From NCBI RefSeq assembly GCF_018138085.1, contig NZ_CP073105.1, forward strand, positions 3,472,001 through 3,536,000: a DNA stretch of 64,000 nucleotides, in the 5' to 3' direction. The position numbers were made by a program, and so were the translations under genes. Below, in pieces: positions 51,861 to 60,784 of this stretch. This DNA comes from Stutzerimonas stutzeri (lineage in GTDB: Bacteria; Pseudomonadota; Gammaproteobacteria; Pseudomonadales; Pseudomonadaceae). Position 1 is the stretch's first letter. Each line of letters starts with the position of its first letter. The notes under the pieces were generated by a model. That model searched no databases and was not told the DNA's origin. It worked only from the letters and a program-made list of their open reading frames with translations.

Positions 51861-54041
51861 TCAGTACGCCCAACTCAGCGTGACGGTCGCATTGCGCGGC
51901 GCCGCGTAGTAGCTCTGCTCCCAATAGAGGCTGGTCAGGTACTTCTCGTCGAACAGGTTGTTGACGTTGAGCGCCACGTTGAAGTGTTCGTCGATGTCAT
52001 AGCTGGCCATCGCATTGACCACCGCGTAGCTGTCCTGCCGCGTGACGATGGTCTCGCCGCTTGCCGTGGCGCCCTGCTCGCGAGAGATGTCGTCCTGCCA
52101 GACCATGCTGCCGCCGACCTTGAGGCCGCGCACCTGCGGCACCTTGTATGTCGTACCCAGATACAGGTAGTTGCGCGGCACATAGGTGCGCACCGTGCGG
52201 CCTTCCTTGTCCTGCAGGGAAAACAGGTGGGTCAGTCCGGCGCTGGCCTCCCAGTTGTCGGTGATCTGGCCGGCGATGGTCAGCTCGTAGCCCTTGGAGA
52301 TGGCGTCCACGGTGTTGTAGTAGGAAACCCCCGCGCCGCTGTCGAAACCGCCGTATTCCGGCGTGTTTTCCTGCTCGGTGCGGAACATTCCGGCGCTGGC
52401 ATTCAGGCGGCCGCCGAACCATTCACCCTTGATCCCGCCCTCGACGCTGTCGCCCTCGATGGGCTCGAGCAGTTGCAGCGAGGCGCCGAGCAGATGCTGC
52501 GGGCTGAATATCTTGGTGTAGCTGGCGTAGGCGGCGTAATGCTCGCCGAAATCGTAGGTGGCGCCGGCATAGGGCGTGGTCTTGGATTCGGCGTAACTGT
52601 GCTCGTCGCCTACCTGATAGCCGCTGCTGTCCAGGCGGGTGTGGTTGGCTCCGAGGATCAGCTTGAGCCGGTCGGTCACGCTGAAGTGGCCGGCGGTATA
52701 AACGCTGCGACGGTAGACGGTGTAGTCCGCGCCGCTGGTCAGGCCGTTGTCGAAGTCCGGCCGCGGGTAATCGCCGTCGAAGCCGGCCGGCAAGGGCACG
52801 TTGAAGGCGTCGTCATAGGATGACCAGCGCGTGGTCGAGCGCGACCAGTTTGCCCCCATCATGGCTTCGTGCGTCCGGCCGAACAGCTCGAACGGACCCT
52901 TGAGGTAGGCATCGCCCAGCAGTTGCCGCTCGATACGGTCGTACTTGGAGGCATAGGTGGACAGCCCCTCGCCGGTGTCCGCATCCGGCACGCCGTAGGC
53001 GAGGAACTGCTCGGCGTCTGAGCCGATCTCGCGGTAACTCAGCGACACGCGCGACTGCCAGCCGCCGCCCCATTGCGTGGTCAGCTCGGCGAAGGTCTGC
53101 TTGTCCTCGGTGTCCCAGTAGGTCCAGTCCGGCGCGAAGCTCTTCGAGCGGCTGTAGTCGATCGGGTTGCCCTCGCTGTCGTACACCGACAGGGCGCCCC
53201 ACATGATGCCGTTGGGCCGGTTGCGCTGCTCCGAGTAGCCGAACAGCGCGGTGTTGCGGTCGCCCAGGTCCGCCTCCAGCATCGCCGAGAACAGCGTCTT
53301 TTCAAGCGAGTAGCGATCCAGATAGGAATCACCATCCTGCTGCACGGCCAACACGCGGCCGCGGACGTGGCCCGCGTCGTCCAGCGGGCCGGAGACGTCG
53401 AGCTCGCCGCGCGCCGTGTCCCAGGAGCCGTAGCTCAGCGAGGCCCCGGCCTGGAAATCGCGCGTCGGGCGCTTGCGCACGAAGTTGACGGTGGCCGCCG
53501 GGTTGCCCGGGTTGGCAGTCAGGCCGTTGGCGCCCTTGAGCACCTCGATGTGGTCATAGAGGAAGGTGTCGATGTCGCCCATCTGCTCTTCGGAGCTGAA
53601 CGGCAAGCCGAGGCCGTCGACCTGGAAGTTCGACACGTCGAAGCCACGGACCGAGTAGTAGGTGCGATCGGTCTCGACCCGCTGCACGTTGACGCCGGCG
53701 GCCTGTAGCGCGCCGGTGGCGTTGGTCAGGTCGAAGTCGTCGAGTTGCTGGCGGGTCAGGGTAACGGCTGTCTGCGGTGTTTCCCGCGGCGCCAGGTCGA
53801 GGCGCGTAGCCGTGGTGGTCGAGCCGATGGTGTAGGAGTCGCTGCGTTCGGTGATGCTCGGCGCGGCTTCGCGCTCGGCGGTCACGTCCATCGATTCGAG
53901 CTTCAGCGGGTCGTCGGCCTGCTGTGCCAGGGCGATCGGCGAGGCGAGCAGCAATGCGATTGGCGCCAGCCGGCAGGCCAGGGCCAGCGGACGAACGGGC
54001 CAGCCGGTACGTGGCGATGGCATGGGGATTACTTCGGTCAT
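51861..54041 (-). CDS. TonB-dependent siderophore receptor (FauA/FoxA-like)
   Basis: 726 aa. Signal peptide to ALAQQ (about residue 41), plug domain with YYSVRGFDVSNFQVDG, EVLKGANGLTANPGNPAATV and NFVRKRPT, then a barrel ending in an aromatic residue (TVTLSWAY). This is the hydroxamate/catecholate siderophore receptor class. It follows the Rieske gene by 95 bp on the same strand, so likely the last gene of the alcaligin-type operon, corresponding to FauA of Bordetella. Imports the ferric siderophore across the outer membrane with TonB energy. Confidence 0.9.
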   Translation of the reverse strand: MTEVIPMPSPRTGWPVRPLALACRLAPIALLLASPIALAQQADDPLKLESMDVTAEREAAPSITERSDSYTIGSTTTATRLDLAPRETPQTAVTLTRQQLDDFDLTNATGALQAAGVNVQRVETDRTYYSVRGFDVSNFQVDGLGLPFSSEEQMGDIDTFLYDHIEVLKGANGLTANPGNPAATVNFVRKRPTRDFQAGASLSYGSWDTARGELDVSGPLDDAGHVRGRVLAVQQDGDSYLDRYSLEKTLFSAMLEADLGDRNTALFGYSEQRNRPNGIMWGALSVYDSEGNPIDYSRSKSFAPDWTYWDTEDKQTFAELTTQWGGGWQSRVSLSYREIGSDAEQFLAYGVPDADTGEGLSTYASKYDRIERQLLGDAYLKGPFELFGRTHEAMMGANWSRSTTRWSSYDDAFNVPLPAGFDGDYPRPDFDNGLTSGADYTVYRRSVYTAGHFSVTDRLKLILGANHTRLDSSGYQVGDEHSYAESKTTPYAGATYDFGEHYAAYASYTKIFSPQHLLGASLQLLEPIEGDSVEGGIKGEWFGGRLNASAGMFRTEQENTPEYGGFDSGAGVSYYNTVDAISKGYELTIAGQITDNWEASAGLTHLFSLQDKEGRTVRTYVPRNYLYLGTTYKVPQVRGLKVGGSMVWQDDISREQGATASGETIVTRQDSYAVVNAMASYDIDEHFNVALNVNNLFDEKYLTSLYWEQSYYAAPRNATVTLSWAY

Positions 54042-54136
54042 GGTGTCTACTTTCTTGTCGGTTGTCGTTCGGGTGCTTGCGGAGAAGAGGTCGAGTCAGC
54101 TCATGGAGTCCGTTCCTGTGCAGGTGATGTTTGGTT

Positions 54137-55306
54137 TCATGCCGGGTGCAGCGACTGCTGCATGACGCCGCGATACCACTGGTGGAAGTGCTGCATGCCC
54201 TCCTCCAGCGGCACCTGATAGGGCCCGCTGTCCTCCTCGCCGCGGCGGTACAGCGCGCGACGCCCGGCGTCGGTGCGCTCGGCGATCTCGTCGTCCTCGA
54301 AGGCGGTCTCCAGATAGGCCGCGCGATGGGCCTCGCACAGCTCGGGGTGGCGATCACGCAGCTCGGCCGGGTAATAGAACTCGACGACGTTCAGCGTCTC
54401 GTGCACCCCTTGCGGGTACACCGTCGAGAGCACCAGCGCGTGGGGGAACACTTCGATCATGTGCGTCGGGTAGTAGCTGGCCCAGATGGCGCCGAACGCC
54501 GGCGAGCGACCGCCTTCGTGGGCCAGCAGCCCTTCGTGCCAGGCGCGATAGGCCTCGGTACCGGCGCGGGCGAGGTTCTGGCTGACCGCGATGCGCTGCA
54601 GGCTGTACCAGTCGCCGTACTCCCAGCTGAGCCCGCCGCTGTGCACGTAACGGCGCAGGCCGGGGTGGAAGGAGGCGATGTGGTAGTCGTCGTTGTAGAT
54701 CTCGATGAAGGTTTTCCAGTTGCACCGGCACGGGTGCACCTCGACGTGATCGAGCGCGTAGCCGCTGAAATCCATCTCGGGGCGGTCGAACAGCGGGCCG
54801 ATATCCCCTGCCGGATCGCGCTCGCCCTCGAACAGGAAGCCGCCGACGTTGAACAGCGGGTAGCGCGGCAGGTTGCGGCAGGGGCGCTCGGGGAATTTCG
54901 GCGCGCCGACGATCAGCCCCTGGCTGTCGTAGCTCCAGGCGTGGAGCGGGCAGAGGATGCGCCCGCCGGTGCCGCGCAGGTTGCCGCGGCGAATCGCGCA
55001 GGGGTCGCTGTCCGGGCTGTGGTCGCCGAGCATCAACGCCTGGCGATGCCGGCAGACGTTGGACAGCAGTTCGATGCCCTGCTCGCTGCGCACCAGGATG
55101 CGGCTGTGCTCGTCCTGCGGCAGCGCGTACCAGTCGCCTGGCTGCGGCACCATCATTTCATGGCCGACGTAGCGGGCGCTGTGACGGAAGATCAGCGCCT
55201 GCTCGCGCTCGTAAACAGCCGGGTCGCAGTAATCACGTATCGCCAGCTGCGGCTCGTGCCTGGCTGGACGGCTGATGGCGCCGGCCAGCCGATTCGGATT
55301 GAACAT
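54137..55306 (-). CDS. alcE: AlcE-like Rieske non-heme iron oxygenase
   Basis: 389 aa from the ATG at 55306. Rieske centre: CRHRQAL then CPLHAWSYDSQG (Cys-x-His, Cys-x2-His). Mononuclear iron site in NDDYHIASFHPGL (Asp, two His). This is the alpha-subunit type of ring-hydroxylating oxygenases, but in an alcaligin-type siderophore locus it corresponds to AlcE, thought to add the carbon hydroxyl that distinguishes alcaligin from bisucaberin-type products. It lies between the NIS synthetase gene (128-bp gap with a hairpin) and the TonB receptor. No reductase partner gene is adjacent. Confidence 0.85.
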   Translation of the reverse strand: MFNPNRLAGAISRPARHEPQLAIRDYCDPAVYEREQALIFRHSARYVGHEMMVPQPGDWYALPQDEHSRILVRSEQGIELLSNVCRHRQALMLGDHSPDSDPCAIRRGNLRGTGGRILCPLHAWSYDSQGLIVGAPKFPERPCRNLPRYPLFNVGGFLFEGERDPAGDIGPLFDRPEMDFSGYALDHVEVHPCRCNWKTFIEIYNDDYHIASFHPGLRRYVHSGGLSWEYGDWYSLQRIAVSQNLARAGTEAYRAWHEGLLAHEGGRSPAFGAIWASYYPTHMIEVFPHALVLSTVYPQGVHETLNVVEFYYPAELRDRHPELCEAHRAAYLETAFEDDEIAERTDAGRRALYRRGEEDSGPYQVPLEEGMQHFHQWYRGVMQQSLHPA

Positions 55307-55402
55307 GCAAGCTCCTTGGCGCGGTCGACCGCGCCGCTCCACTTCACTGCCACTTTTCGAGGCATGCGAAACCCTGATCCCGGCATCGCGGCCGGGGACG
55401 AA

Positions 55403-55421
55403 TGGCCCCGAATCGGGGCCA
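55403..55421. other. Hairpin between alcC-like and alcE-like genes
   Basis: TGGCCCC (55403-55409), gaatc, GGGGCCA (55415-55421): a perfect 7-bp stem. There is no T-run, so it more likely tunes expression or stability of the downstream half of the leftward operon than ends it. Confidence 0.4.
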
Positions 55422-55434
55422 GTGGCGCGTGGGG

Positions 55435-57297
55435 CTAAACGGTCAGCGCCGCCGTGCTTTCGGCGCCGCGCCGCTGCCGCCCGGGGCCGAACGGCGCCAC
55501 CGGGTTGTCCAGTGGCTCGGCCATGATCAGGCTGCCGGCCGGGTTGGCCAGGTCGACCATCTGCAGGTTGTTCTTCAGTTGCAGGCGGTTGAGGCACGAA
55601 TGCAGAAAGGTCGGCGCGAAGAAGTCGTAGCGGGCGAAGCGGTCGGCCAGCCCGGGATGGGCGCGCTGGTAGTCGAGGACCGACTCAGCGACGGTGCGCC
55701 AGAATCGCTGCTCTTCCAGGGTTCCGCTGTCGTCGAGCAGCTGGGCCATGTGGCGGAACACACCGTCGAAGATGTCGATGAAGATGCCGAGGATCTTGAA
55801 GTCCTCCGGCACGTCGACCGCCAGGCGTTCGAGCCCTTCGGGCATCTGCGCGTCCTTGTCGAGGATGGCCGATTCCTCGGCGATGTCCTTCATGAACACC
55901 CGCGTCGGCACGTGGCCTTCGAACACCAGGATGAGGTTCTCGCCGTGCGGCATGAACACCAGATGATGGGCATAGAAGCAGTGCACCACCGGGATCAGGA
56001 ATGCCTCCAGATAGCGACGCAGCCAGGCCGTGGCGGTGAGCCCCGAGCGGCGGATCAGTTCCGGCAGCAGCGGCGCCCCCTGCGGGTCGATGTGCAGCAG
56101 CGCGGCCATGGTCATCAGCCGCTCGCCGGGCTGCAGTCGCGGGATCGGACTCTCGCGCCAGAGCGCCGAAAGCATCTTCTTGTAGGGGCTGTCGGTTTCC
56201 AGCGCGGCCTCGTAATAGCGGTTGCGGTAGCCGACCGAGGCGACCTCGCGCAGGATGCCGAAGCCATGGTCGCGCAGCACCGGATCGGCGCTGATTAGTT
56301 CGTCGAGGAAGGCGTTGATCGCCGGTGTGCCGGCCATGTAGTACGGCGACAGGCCACGCATGAAGCCCATGTTCAACACCGATAGAGACGTCTTCACGTA
56401 GCAGCGCTCGGGCGCGGAGACGTTGAAGTAGGTGCGCACCGACTGCTGCGCGCAGTAACGGTCTTCGCTGAGCCCCAAGGGCACGATGCGGCGCTCGGCC
56501 ACGTCGGCGGCGAACATAATCGAAAGCTTGTTGAACCACTGCCAGGGATGCGCCGGCATGAACAGGTAGTCGGCCGGATCCAGACCCTCGCCGGCCAGAT
56601 GCCGACGCAAGGCGATGAGGCGCTCGCTGCCCAGTTCCTGGCGCAGCAGGCTTTCATGATCGAGACCGGGCACGGCGGCAAAGTGCGCGTTGTCGCGGTG
56701 CACCGCCAGCCAGACGATGGCGAAACGTCCGCCGGTCTCGGGTGCGTAGCTGTGGTAATCGAGCGCATCGAAACCCAGCCGGCCGTTGTTGGCGACGAAC
56801 CCGGGGTGGCCTTCGATCATCGCCGCTTCCAGCGTCTGGTAGTCGGCGTCGGCCAGCTCGGCGCTGCTCAGCCCGGGGCGTGAATGTTTGTAGGCGGCGC
56901 CAAACAGGGTGCTGCTGATCTCGTCGAGGTACACCGGCAGCTTGTCCGCCGGGATACCGAGCGTGCGCTTGAAATCGATGACGAAGGTCAGCGCATCGAG
57001 CGGCTGCGCCTGTCCATCGACGAGCCGCTCTATGCTCGCCGCGTCCACATGCCAGTGCCGCAGCGCCATGCGCCGAGCCCTGAAGGTGTAGCGACAGCCA
57101 GAGGTATCGGCGACCAGTTCATAGCGGCCCCAGGCCCCTGGCGCTGCGTTGTCCAGGCGTGACGGGGTGAACACCTGCTCGTGGGCGAACTCGGCGATGG
57201 CCTTGCGCACCAGCAGCCGGTTCACCTTGCGCCACACCTCGGGGTGCAGATGGGTAACTGCCGATGCGGGGCTATCGAGACTCGGGGACGTCGTCAT
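55435..57297 (-). CDS. alcC: AlcC-like NRPS-independent siderophore synthetase
   Basis: 620 aa, IucA/IucC family (type C, AlcC/DesD-like). Motifs: EGHPGFVANNGRLGFD near residue 160, DYLFMPAHPWQWFNK, CYVKTSLSVLNMGFMRGLSP, and HGENLILVFEGHVPTRVFMKD. It joins hydroxamated succinyl-diamine units by ATP-dependent amide formation, giving a macrocyclic dihydroxamate. It starts within the last four bases of the acyltransferase gene (ATGA), showing tight coupling. Length is normal for the family. Confidence 0.9.
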   Translation of the reverse strand: MTTSPSLDSPASAVTHLHPEVWRKVNRLLVRKAIAEFAHEQVFTPSRLDNAAPGAWGRYELVADTSGCRYTFRARRMALRHWHVDAASIERLVDGQAQPLDALTFVIDFKRTLGIPADKLPVYLDEISSTLFGAAYKHSRPGLSSAELADADYQTLEAAMIEGHPGFVANNGRLGFDALDYHSYAPETGGRFAIVWLAVHRDNAHFAAVPGLDHESLLRQELGSERLIALRRHLAGEGLDPADYLFMPAHPWQWFNKLSIMFAADVAERRIVPLGLSEDRYCAQQSVRTYFNVSAPERCYVKTSLSVLNMGFMRGLSPYYMAGTPAINAFLDELISADPVLRDHGFGILREVASVGYRNRYYEAALETDSPYKKMLSALWRESPIPRLQPGERLMTMAALLHIDPQGAPLLPELIRRSGLTATAWLRRYLEAFLIPVVHCFYAHHLVFMPHGENLILVFEGHVPTRVFMKDIAEESAILDKDAQMPEGLERLAVDVPEDFKILGIFIDIFDGVFRHMAQLLDDSGTLEEQRFWRTVAESVLDYQRAHPGLADRFARYDFFAPTFLHSCLNRLQLKNNLQMVDLANPAGSLIMAEPLDNPVAPFGPGRQRRGAESTAALTV

Positions 57298-57869
57298 GGG
57301 GCCTGTTCCTCCAGTGATTGAGCGAAAGCGTGGGCTGTGCAGAACGCCAGCCGGGCCGTCTTGCCGGGCAGCGTCACGGTGCCGGCGTCGACGAAGCCGA
57401 CCAACCGGTTGAGGCGGTGCACCCGCTCGTTGCGCACGTCCGGCTCGACCACCACCCGTCGCGCGCCGCGCGCATCGAAGAGGAAAGCCATGACGGTGCG
57501 CAGCACGTCGCGGGTGTAGTGACGGATCGGCCGCTCGGCCGGGCCGACGAAAAAGTGCATGCCGATGTCGCCGGGCTGCACCGGATAGCAGTCACCGAGC
57601 GGGTCACGGCGCGGGTCGTAGCATTCGAGGACGAACGCCGGGCGCTCCTCGTAAAAACCGAGGTAGGCCTGTAAGCCGTGCGTTGCGGCGTCGCGATAGA
57701 AATCGGTGGTCGCCTCGACGCTCATGTCCTGCATGTTCCAGAAGTGCGCGTAATCCATCTGGTACCAGGGCTGGATGATCGCGACGTCGTCATCCAGCCG
57801 CAGCGGGCGCAGGGTGAAAGCCGGATTCAAGGCGGCGCGGTTATTCGCGGGTTTGATCAGTTCAGGCAT
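57294..57869 (-). CDS. alcB: AlcB-like hydroxamate acyltransferase
   Basis: 191 aa from the ATG at 57869, which has GGAGG eight bases upstream. GNAT/IucB-type fold: WYQMDYAHFWNMQDMSVEAT, YPVQPGDIGMHFFVGP, VVVEPDVRNERVHRLNRLVGF, the typical acyl-CoA-binding end of siderophore acyltransferases. Predicted to add succinyl (as in alcaligin) or acetyl to N-hydroxy-diamine. Overlaps the upstream MFS gene by 8 bases and the synthetase by 4. Confidence 0.87.
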   Translation of the reverse strand: MPELIKPANNRAALNPAFTLRPLRLDDDVAIIQPWYQMDYAHFWNMQDMSVEATTDFYRDAATHGLQAYLGFYEERPAFVLECYDPRRDPLGDCYPVQPGDIGMHFFVGPAERPIRHYTRDVLRTVMAFLFDARGARRVVVEPDVRNERVHRLNRLVGFVDAGTVTLPGKTARLAFCTAHAFAQSLEEQAP

Positions 57870-59058
57870 GGCAGGCCTCCGCAGGTGCACGGTGACGGCG
57901 GTCGACACCGAACCAGCCGCGGTCGATGGCTGCGGTCAGCAACATGCTGGCCGCGGCAATGGCGAAGCTGGTGGGCACGCCGACCCAGTCGACCAGGTAA
58001 CCGGCGCTGAACGACGAGAGCAGGACGCCGAGGTTCTGGAAGAAATTGGTCACGCCGAAATCGCGCGCATACATCGGTGGCGTGCTGACCTTGAACAGCG
58101 TGACCTCGAGCTTGACGATCACCTGGTACAGCGCCCAGCCGTACAGGCAACGGCCAACCACGATCAACCACAGCGATTCGCTCGCCTGCAACGCCAGGCC
58201 CACCGCGCCGACGACGAGGTTGAGCAAAGTGTGATCGACCCAGCGCGGCTGGCTCGCCATGCGGTGGCGCAGCGCCAGGGCCAGCAGCGCGACGATGCCG
58301 GGAATGGCAAAGACGACGCCGGTCAACAGCGGCTCGACGATGCCGGTGCGCGCCTCCCAGTAGAGGGTGAAGAACGGCCGTACCAGATAGGCGCTGAAAT
58401 CGAACAGGAACATCAGCAGGCTCAACTTGAGCAACGCCGACAGCGCCTCGGGCGTACGCCGCGGGGCCGGTGCCGCGCGCTCGGCGGCATCCTCGGCGAG
58501 CACGCGCACCACCCGTCCGCTGCGGATCAGGTAGGTGCACAGACCGAACTGGGCGAGGTCGCCGGCGGCCATCAGCGCCACGCAGAAGCGCGGGCCGAGC
58601 TCCTGCAATGCCAGGCCGCCCACCGCCGCACCGAAGATGGCGCCGATGTGCATCACCACCGACAGCAGCCCGATGGTCACGCTGTGCCGCTCGGCCGGCT
58701 CCAGGCGCATCAGGTAAGGGAACATCAGCAGGTAGCTGGCCTTGGTCATGAACATCAGCATGGTCAGCAGCCAGTACGCCTCGACCGTCGGCGCCCAGAT
58801 CGCCAGCAGGCAGAAGCTGGTGGCGGCCAGCTGGGTCCAGGCCAGCAAATGCATGGTCTCGACGCGCCGCGCCACACGGGCCCAGACCGGCAGCATGCAC
58901 ATAACGGCGATCGAGATCGCGGCGATGTAGGCACCCACGTGCACCGGGCTGGTGAGGCCGTAACGCAGCTCGAAGAACTGCGGATAGAAGGCGATGAGGA
59001 TCGAGTCGCTGATCACGCCGAAGGCGGACATGATCAGGATGGTGGTACGCAGCGTCAC
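57862..59058 (-). CDS. MFS exporter of the siderophore operon (AlcS/PvsC-like role)
   Basis: 398 aa, about 12 membrane helices, starting at GTG 59058 that overlaps the monooxygenase stop (GTGA). Begins MTLRTTILIMSAFGVISDSI; the loop WARVARRVETMH corresponds to the MFS loop 2-3. Position between the monooxygenase and acyltransferase genes suggests siderophore export from the cytoplasm. In Bordetella the exporter gene alcS is placed at the other end of the cluster, so the order differs here. Substrate inferred from context only. Confidence 0.82.
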   Translation of the reverse strand: MTLRTTILIMSAFGVISDSILIAFYPQFFELRYGLTSPVHVGAYIAAISIAVMCMLPVWARVARRVETMHLLAWTQLAATSFCLLAIWAPTVEAYWLLTMLMFMTKASYLLMFPYLMRLEPAERHSVTIGLLSVVMHIGAIFGAAVGGLALQELGPRFCVALMAAGDLAQFGLCTYLIRSGRVVRVLAEDAAERAAPAPRRTPEALSALLKLSLLMFLFDFSAYLVRPFFTLYWEARTGIVEPLLTGVVFAIPGIVALLALALRHRMASQPRWVDHTLLNLVVGAVGLALQASESLWLIVVGRCLYGWALYQVIVKLEVTLFKVSTPPMYARDFGVTNFFQNLGVLLSSFSAGYLVDWVGVPTSFAIAAASMLLTAAIDRGWFGVDRRHRAPAEACHA

Positions 59059-60389
59059 GAGCCGACAGCCTCCCGCTCCAGTGCGACGAAGCCGCTGTCC
59101 TCGCCTGGCACGAAATCCTGGAAGGCGGTGCGCGGCTCACTCGGGTAGTGGTCGTGGCCGGTCAGTTCGGCCAGCAACCGGCTGTTGCGGTGGCAGGCCA
59201 GGCCGAGATCCGGGTTGGTCAGGCCGTGGCTTTGCAGGCCGACGTTCTGCACGTAGATTTCCCGATTGTGGTGATCCACCGCCCAGCGTTTGGAGGGCAC
59301 GTACTGGCCCTGATCGTTCCAGCGGATGCGCTCGCGGATGCCCTCGATGAAGGGCGGCACCTGGTAGCGATAGCCGGTGGCGAATACCACGGCATCGGTG
59401 CGGTGGCGGTAGCGGCGGCCGAGCTGGGTGTGGCGGAACTCCAGCTCCCAACCGCGGCCGTCTGCGGCACGTCGACAGGCGTCCAGCGCCATGCAGGTCA
59501 ACAGGCGCGTCGGTGGGGCGTCGCGGTGACTGCGCTCGTCGAGCAAGGCGTAGAGACGCTCGATCAGCGACTGGTTGATGCCGTTGTAGATGCTGCGCTG
59601 GTCGTCCAGCACTTCGGCTTTGACGGCCGGGTCGAGGCCGTGGAAGTAGTCGCCGTATTCGGGCGTGATGAGTTCGAGGGTGAGCTTGGCGTTTTCCATC
59701 TGAAAGAAGCGCGGCGCGCGGGTCACCCAGTTCAGCGTGTAGCCGTGACGCTCGGAGCTCTGTAGCAGGTCGTGATAGACCTCCGCCCCGCTCTGCCCGC
59801 TGCCGATCACCGTGATGCTGCGCCCGGCCTGCAGGCGCGCACGCTCGGCGAGATACCGGCTGCTGTGCACCAGCTGCGTGTGGTCCGCTGTCGCACAGCA
59901 CTCCGGCAGGCGCGGCACGCCGCCGATGCCGATCACCAGTTTGCGGGCCTGATAGGCGAACGGCGCGCCGTCTGCGGTGCGTCCGCTAAGCTGATACAGA
60001 CCAGACGCCGCATCGTGACTGATCGCATGCACCTCGTGACCGCAGCGCAGGTTATCCAGCCGCGACGCCGCCCAGCGGCAGTAGCGGTCGAACTCCTGGC
60101 GGTCGAGGTACCAGTTCTCGCGGATGTAGTAGGTATACAGCCGGCCCTGCTGCTTGCAGTAGTTGAGGTAGCTGAACGGGCTGGTGGGATCGGCCATCGA
60201 GACCAGATCGGCAAGGAAGGGATTTTGCAGCGTCGTACCGTCGAGCAGCATGCCCGGGTGCCAGCTGAATTCGGGCTTGCGCTCGAGGAACAGGCTGCGC
60301 ACGGCGGGCAGCGGCGCCGTCAGGCAGGCGAGTCCGAGATTGCAGGGACCAACGCCAATGGCGATGAAGTCGTAGGGCATCTGGTGCAC
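59055..60389 (-). CDS. alcA: AlcA-like diamine N-monooxygenase
   Basis: 444 aa counted from a GTG at 60389; an ATG at 60380 is equally possible. FAD-dependent N-hydroxylase of the lysine/ornithine/putrescine family: FAD site AIGVGPCNLGLA, SWHPGMLLDGTTLQNPFLAD (substrate loop), NADPH site VIGSGQSGAEVYHDLL and the ATGYRYQVP motif. In an alcaligin-type cluster it would hydroxylate putrescine (or a related diamine). First gene of the leftward operon; two Fur-like boxes lie upstream in the gap shared with the divergent efflux genes. Confidence 0.88.
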   Translation of the reverse strand: MHQMPYDFIAIGVGPCNLGLACLTAPLPAVRSLFLERKPEFSWHPGMLLDGTTLQNPFLADLVSMADPTSPFSYLNYCKQQGRLYTYYIRENWYLDRQEFDRYCRWAASRLDNLRCGHEVHAISHDAASGLYQLSGRTADGAPFAYQARKLVIGIGGVPRLPECCATADHTQLVHSSRYLAERARLQAGRSITVIGSGQSGAEVYHDLLQSSERHGYTLNWVTRAPRFFQMENAKLTLELITPEYGDYFHGLDPAVKAEVLDDQRSIYNGINQSLIERLYALLDERSHRDAPPTRLLTCMALDACRRAADGRGWELEFRHTQLGRRYRHRTDAVVFATGYRYQVPPFIEGIRERIRWNDQGQYVPSKRWAVDHHNREIYVQNVGLQSHGLTNPDLGLACHRNSRLLAELTGHDHYPSEPRTAFQDFVPGEDSGFVALEREAVGS

Positions 60390-60784
60390 GGCTCTTCACT
60401 CCGGTCAACGATCTTGATCCGAGAAGCTAGGCTTGATGATAATCAGTGTCAAACACGAATTATTATTATCTTCATCGAGGCGTGCTTCGCTGAGGGTAAT
60501 CAGCAACCCGCCAGAGCCAGCGCAAGGGCCTGGCGCGGAGGCAGGCAGAGATCGGAAAGACAGAGCGGCTGCTGGCTGGAGACCGGGACAACAAGGGTCG
60601 GTTGGCGCCGCGCCACGATCACCGACCGACGCGCGTCAGCCGGCCCGCGGGAACGCAGCGGACCGGTTTTACCGCTTCCGAAACTTGGCGCCAATCATTT
60701 CCGCCGGATGATTGTCCGAAGAAGGACGCCGTCCAACCGCGTCAGACGTGCGTGCTGTTTTTTCACCGCATTCGAGCCATACCG
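60390..60784. promoter_or_regulatory. Divergent iron-regulated control region
   Basis: 395 bp between the alcA-like gene and the efflux operon. It holds two AT-rich Fur-like boxes close to alcA; the right 250 bp is GC-rich, with no further clear motif, and no gene is supported in it. Confidence 0.6.
60434..60476. promoter_or_regulatory. Two Fur-box-like sites upstream of alcA
   Basis: Site A 60434-60450: TGATGATAATCAGTGTC. Site B 60458-60476: AATTATTATTATCTTCATC. Both contain the GATAAT/ATTATC elements of the Fur consensus and lie 45-85 bp from the alcA start. They stand out in otherwise GC-rich DNA. Confidence 0.75.
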
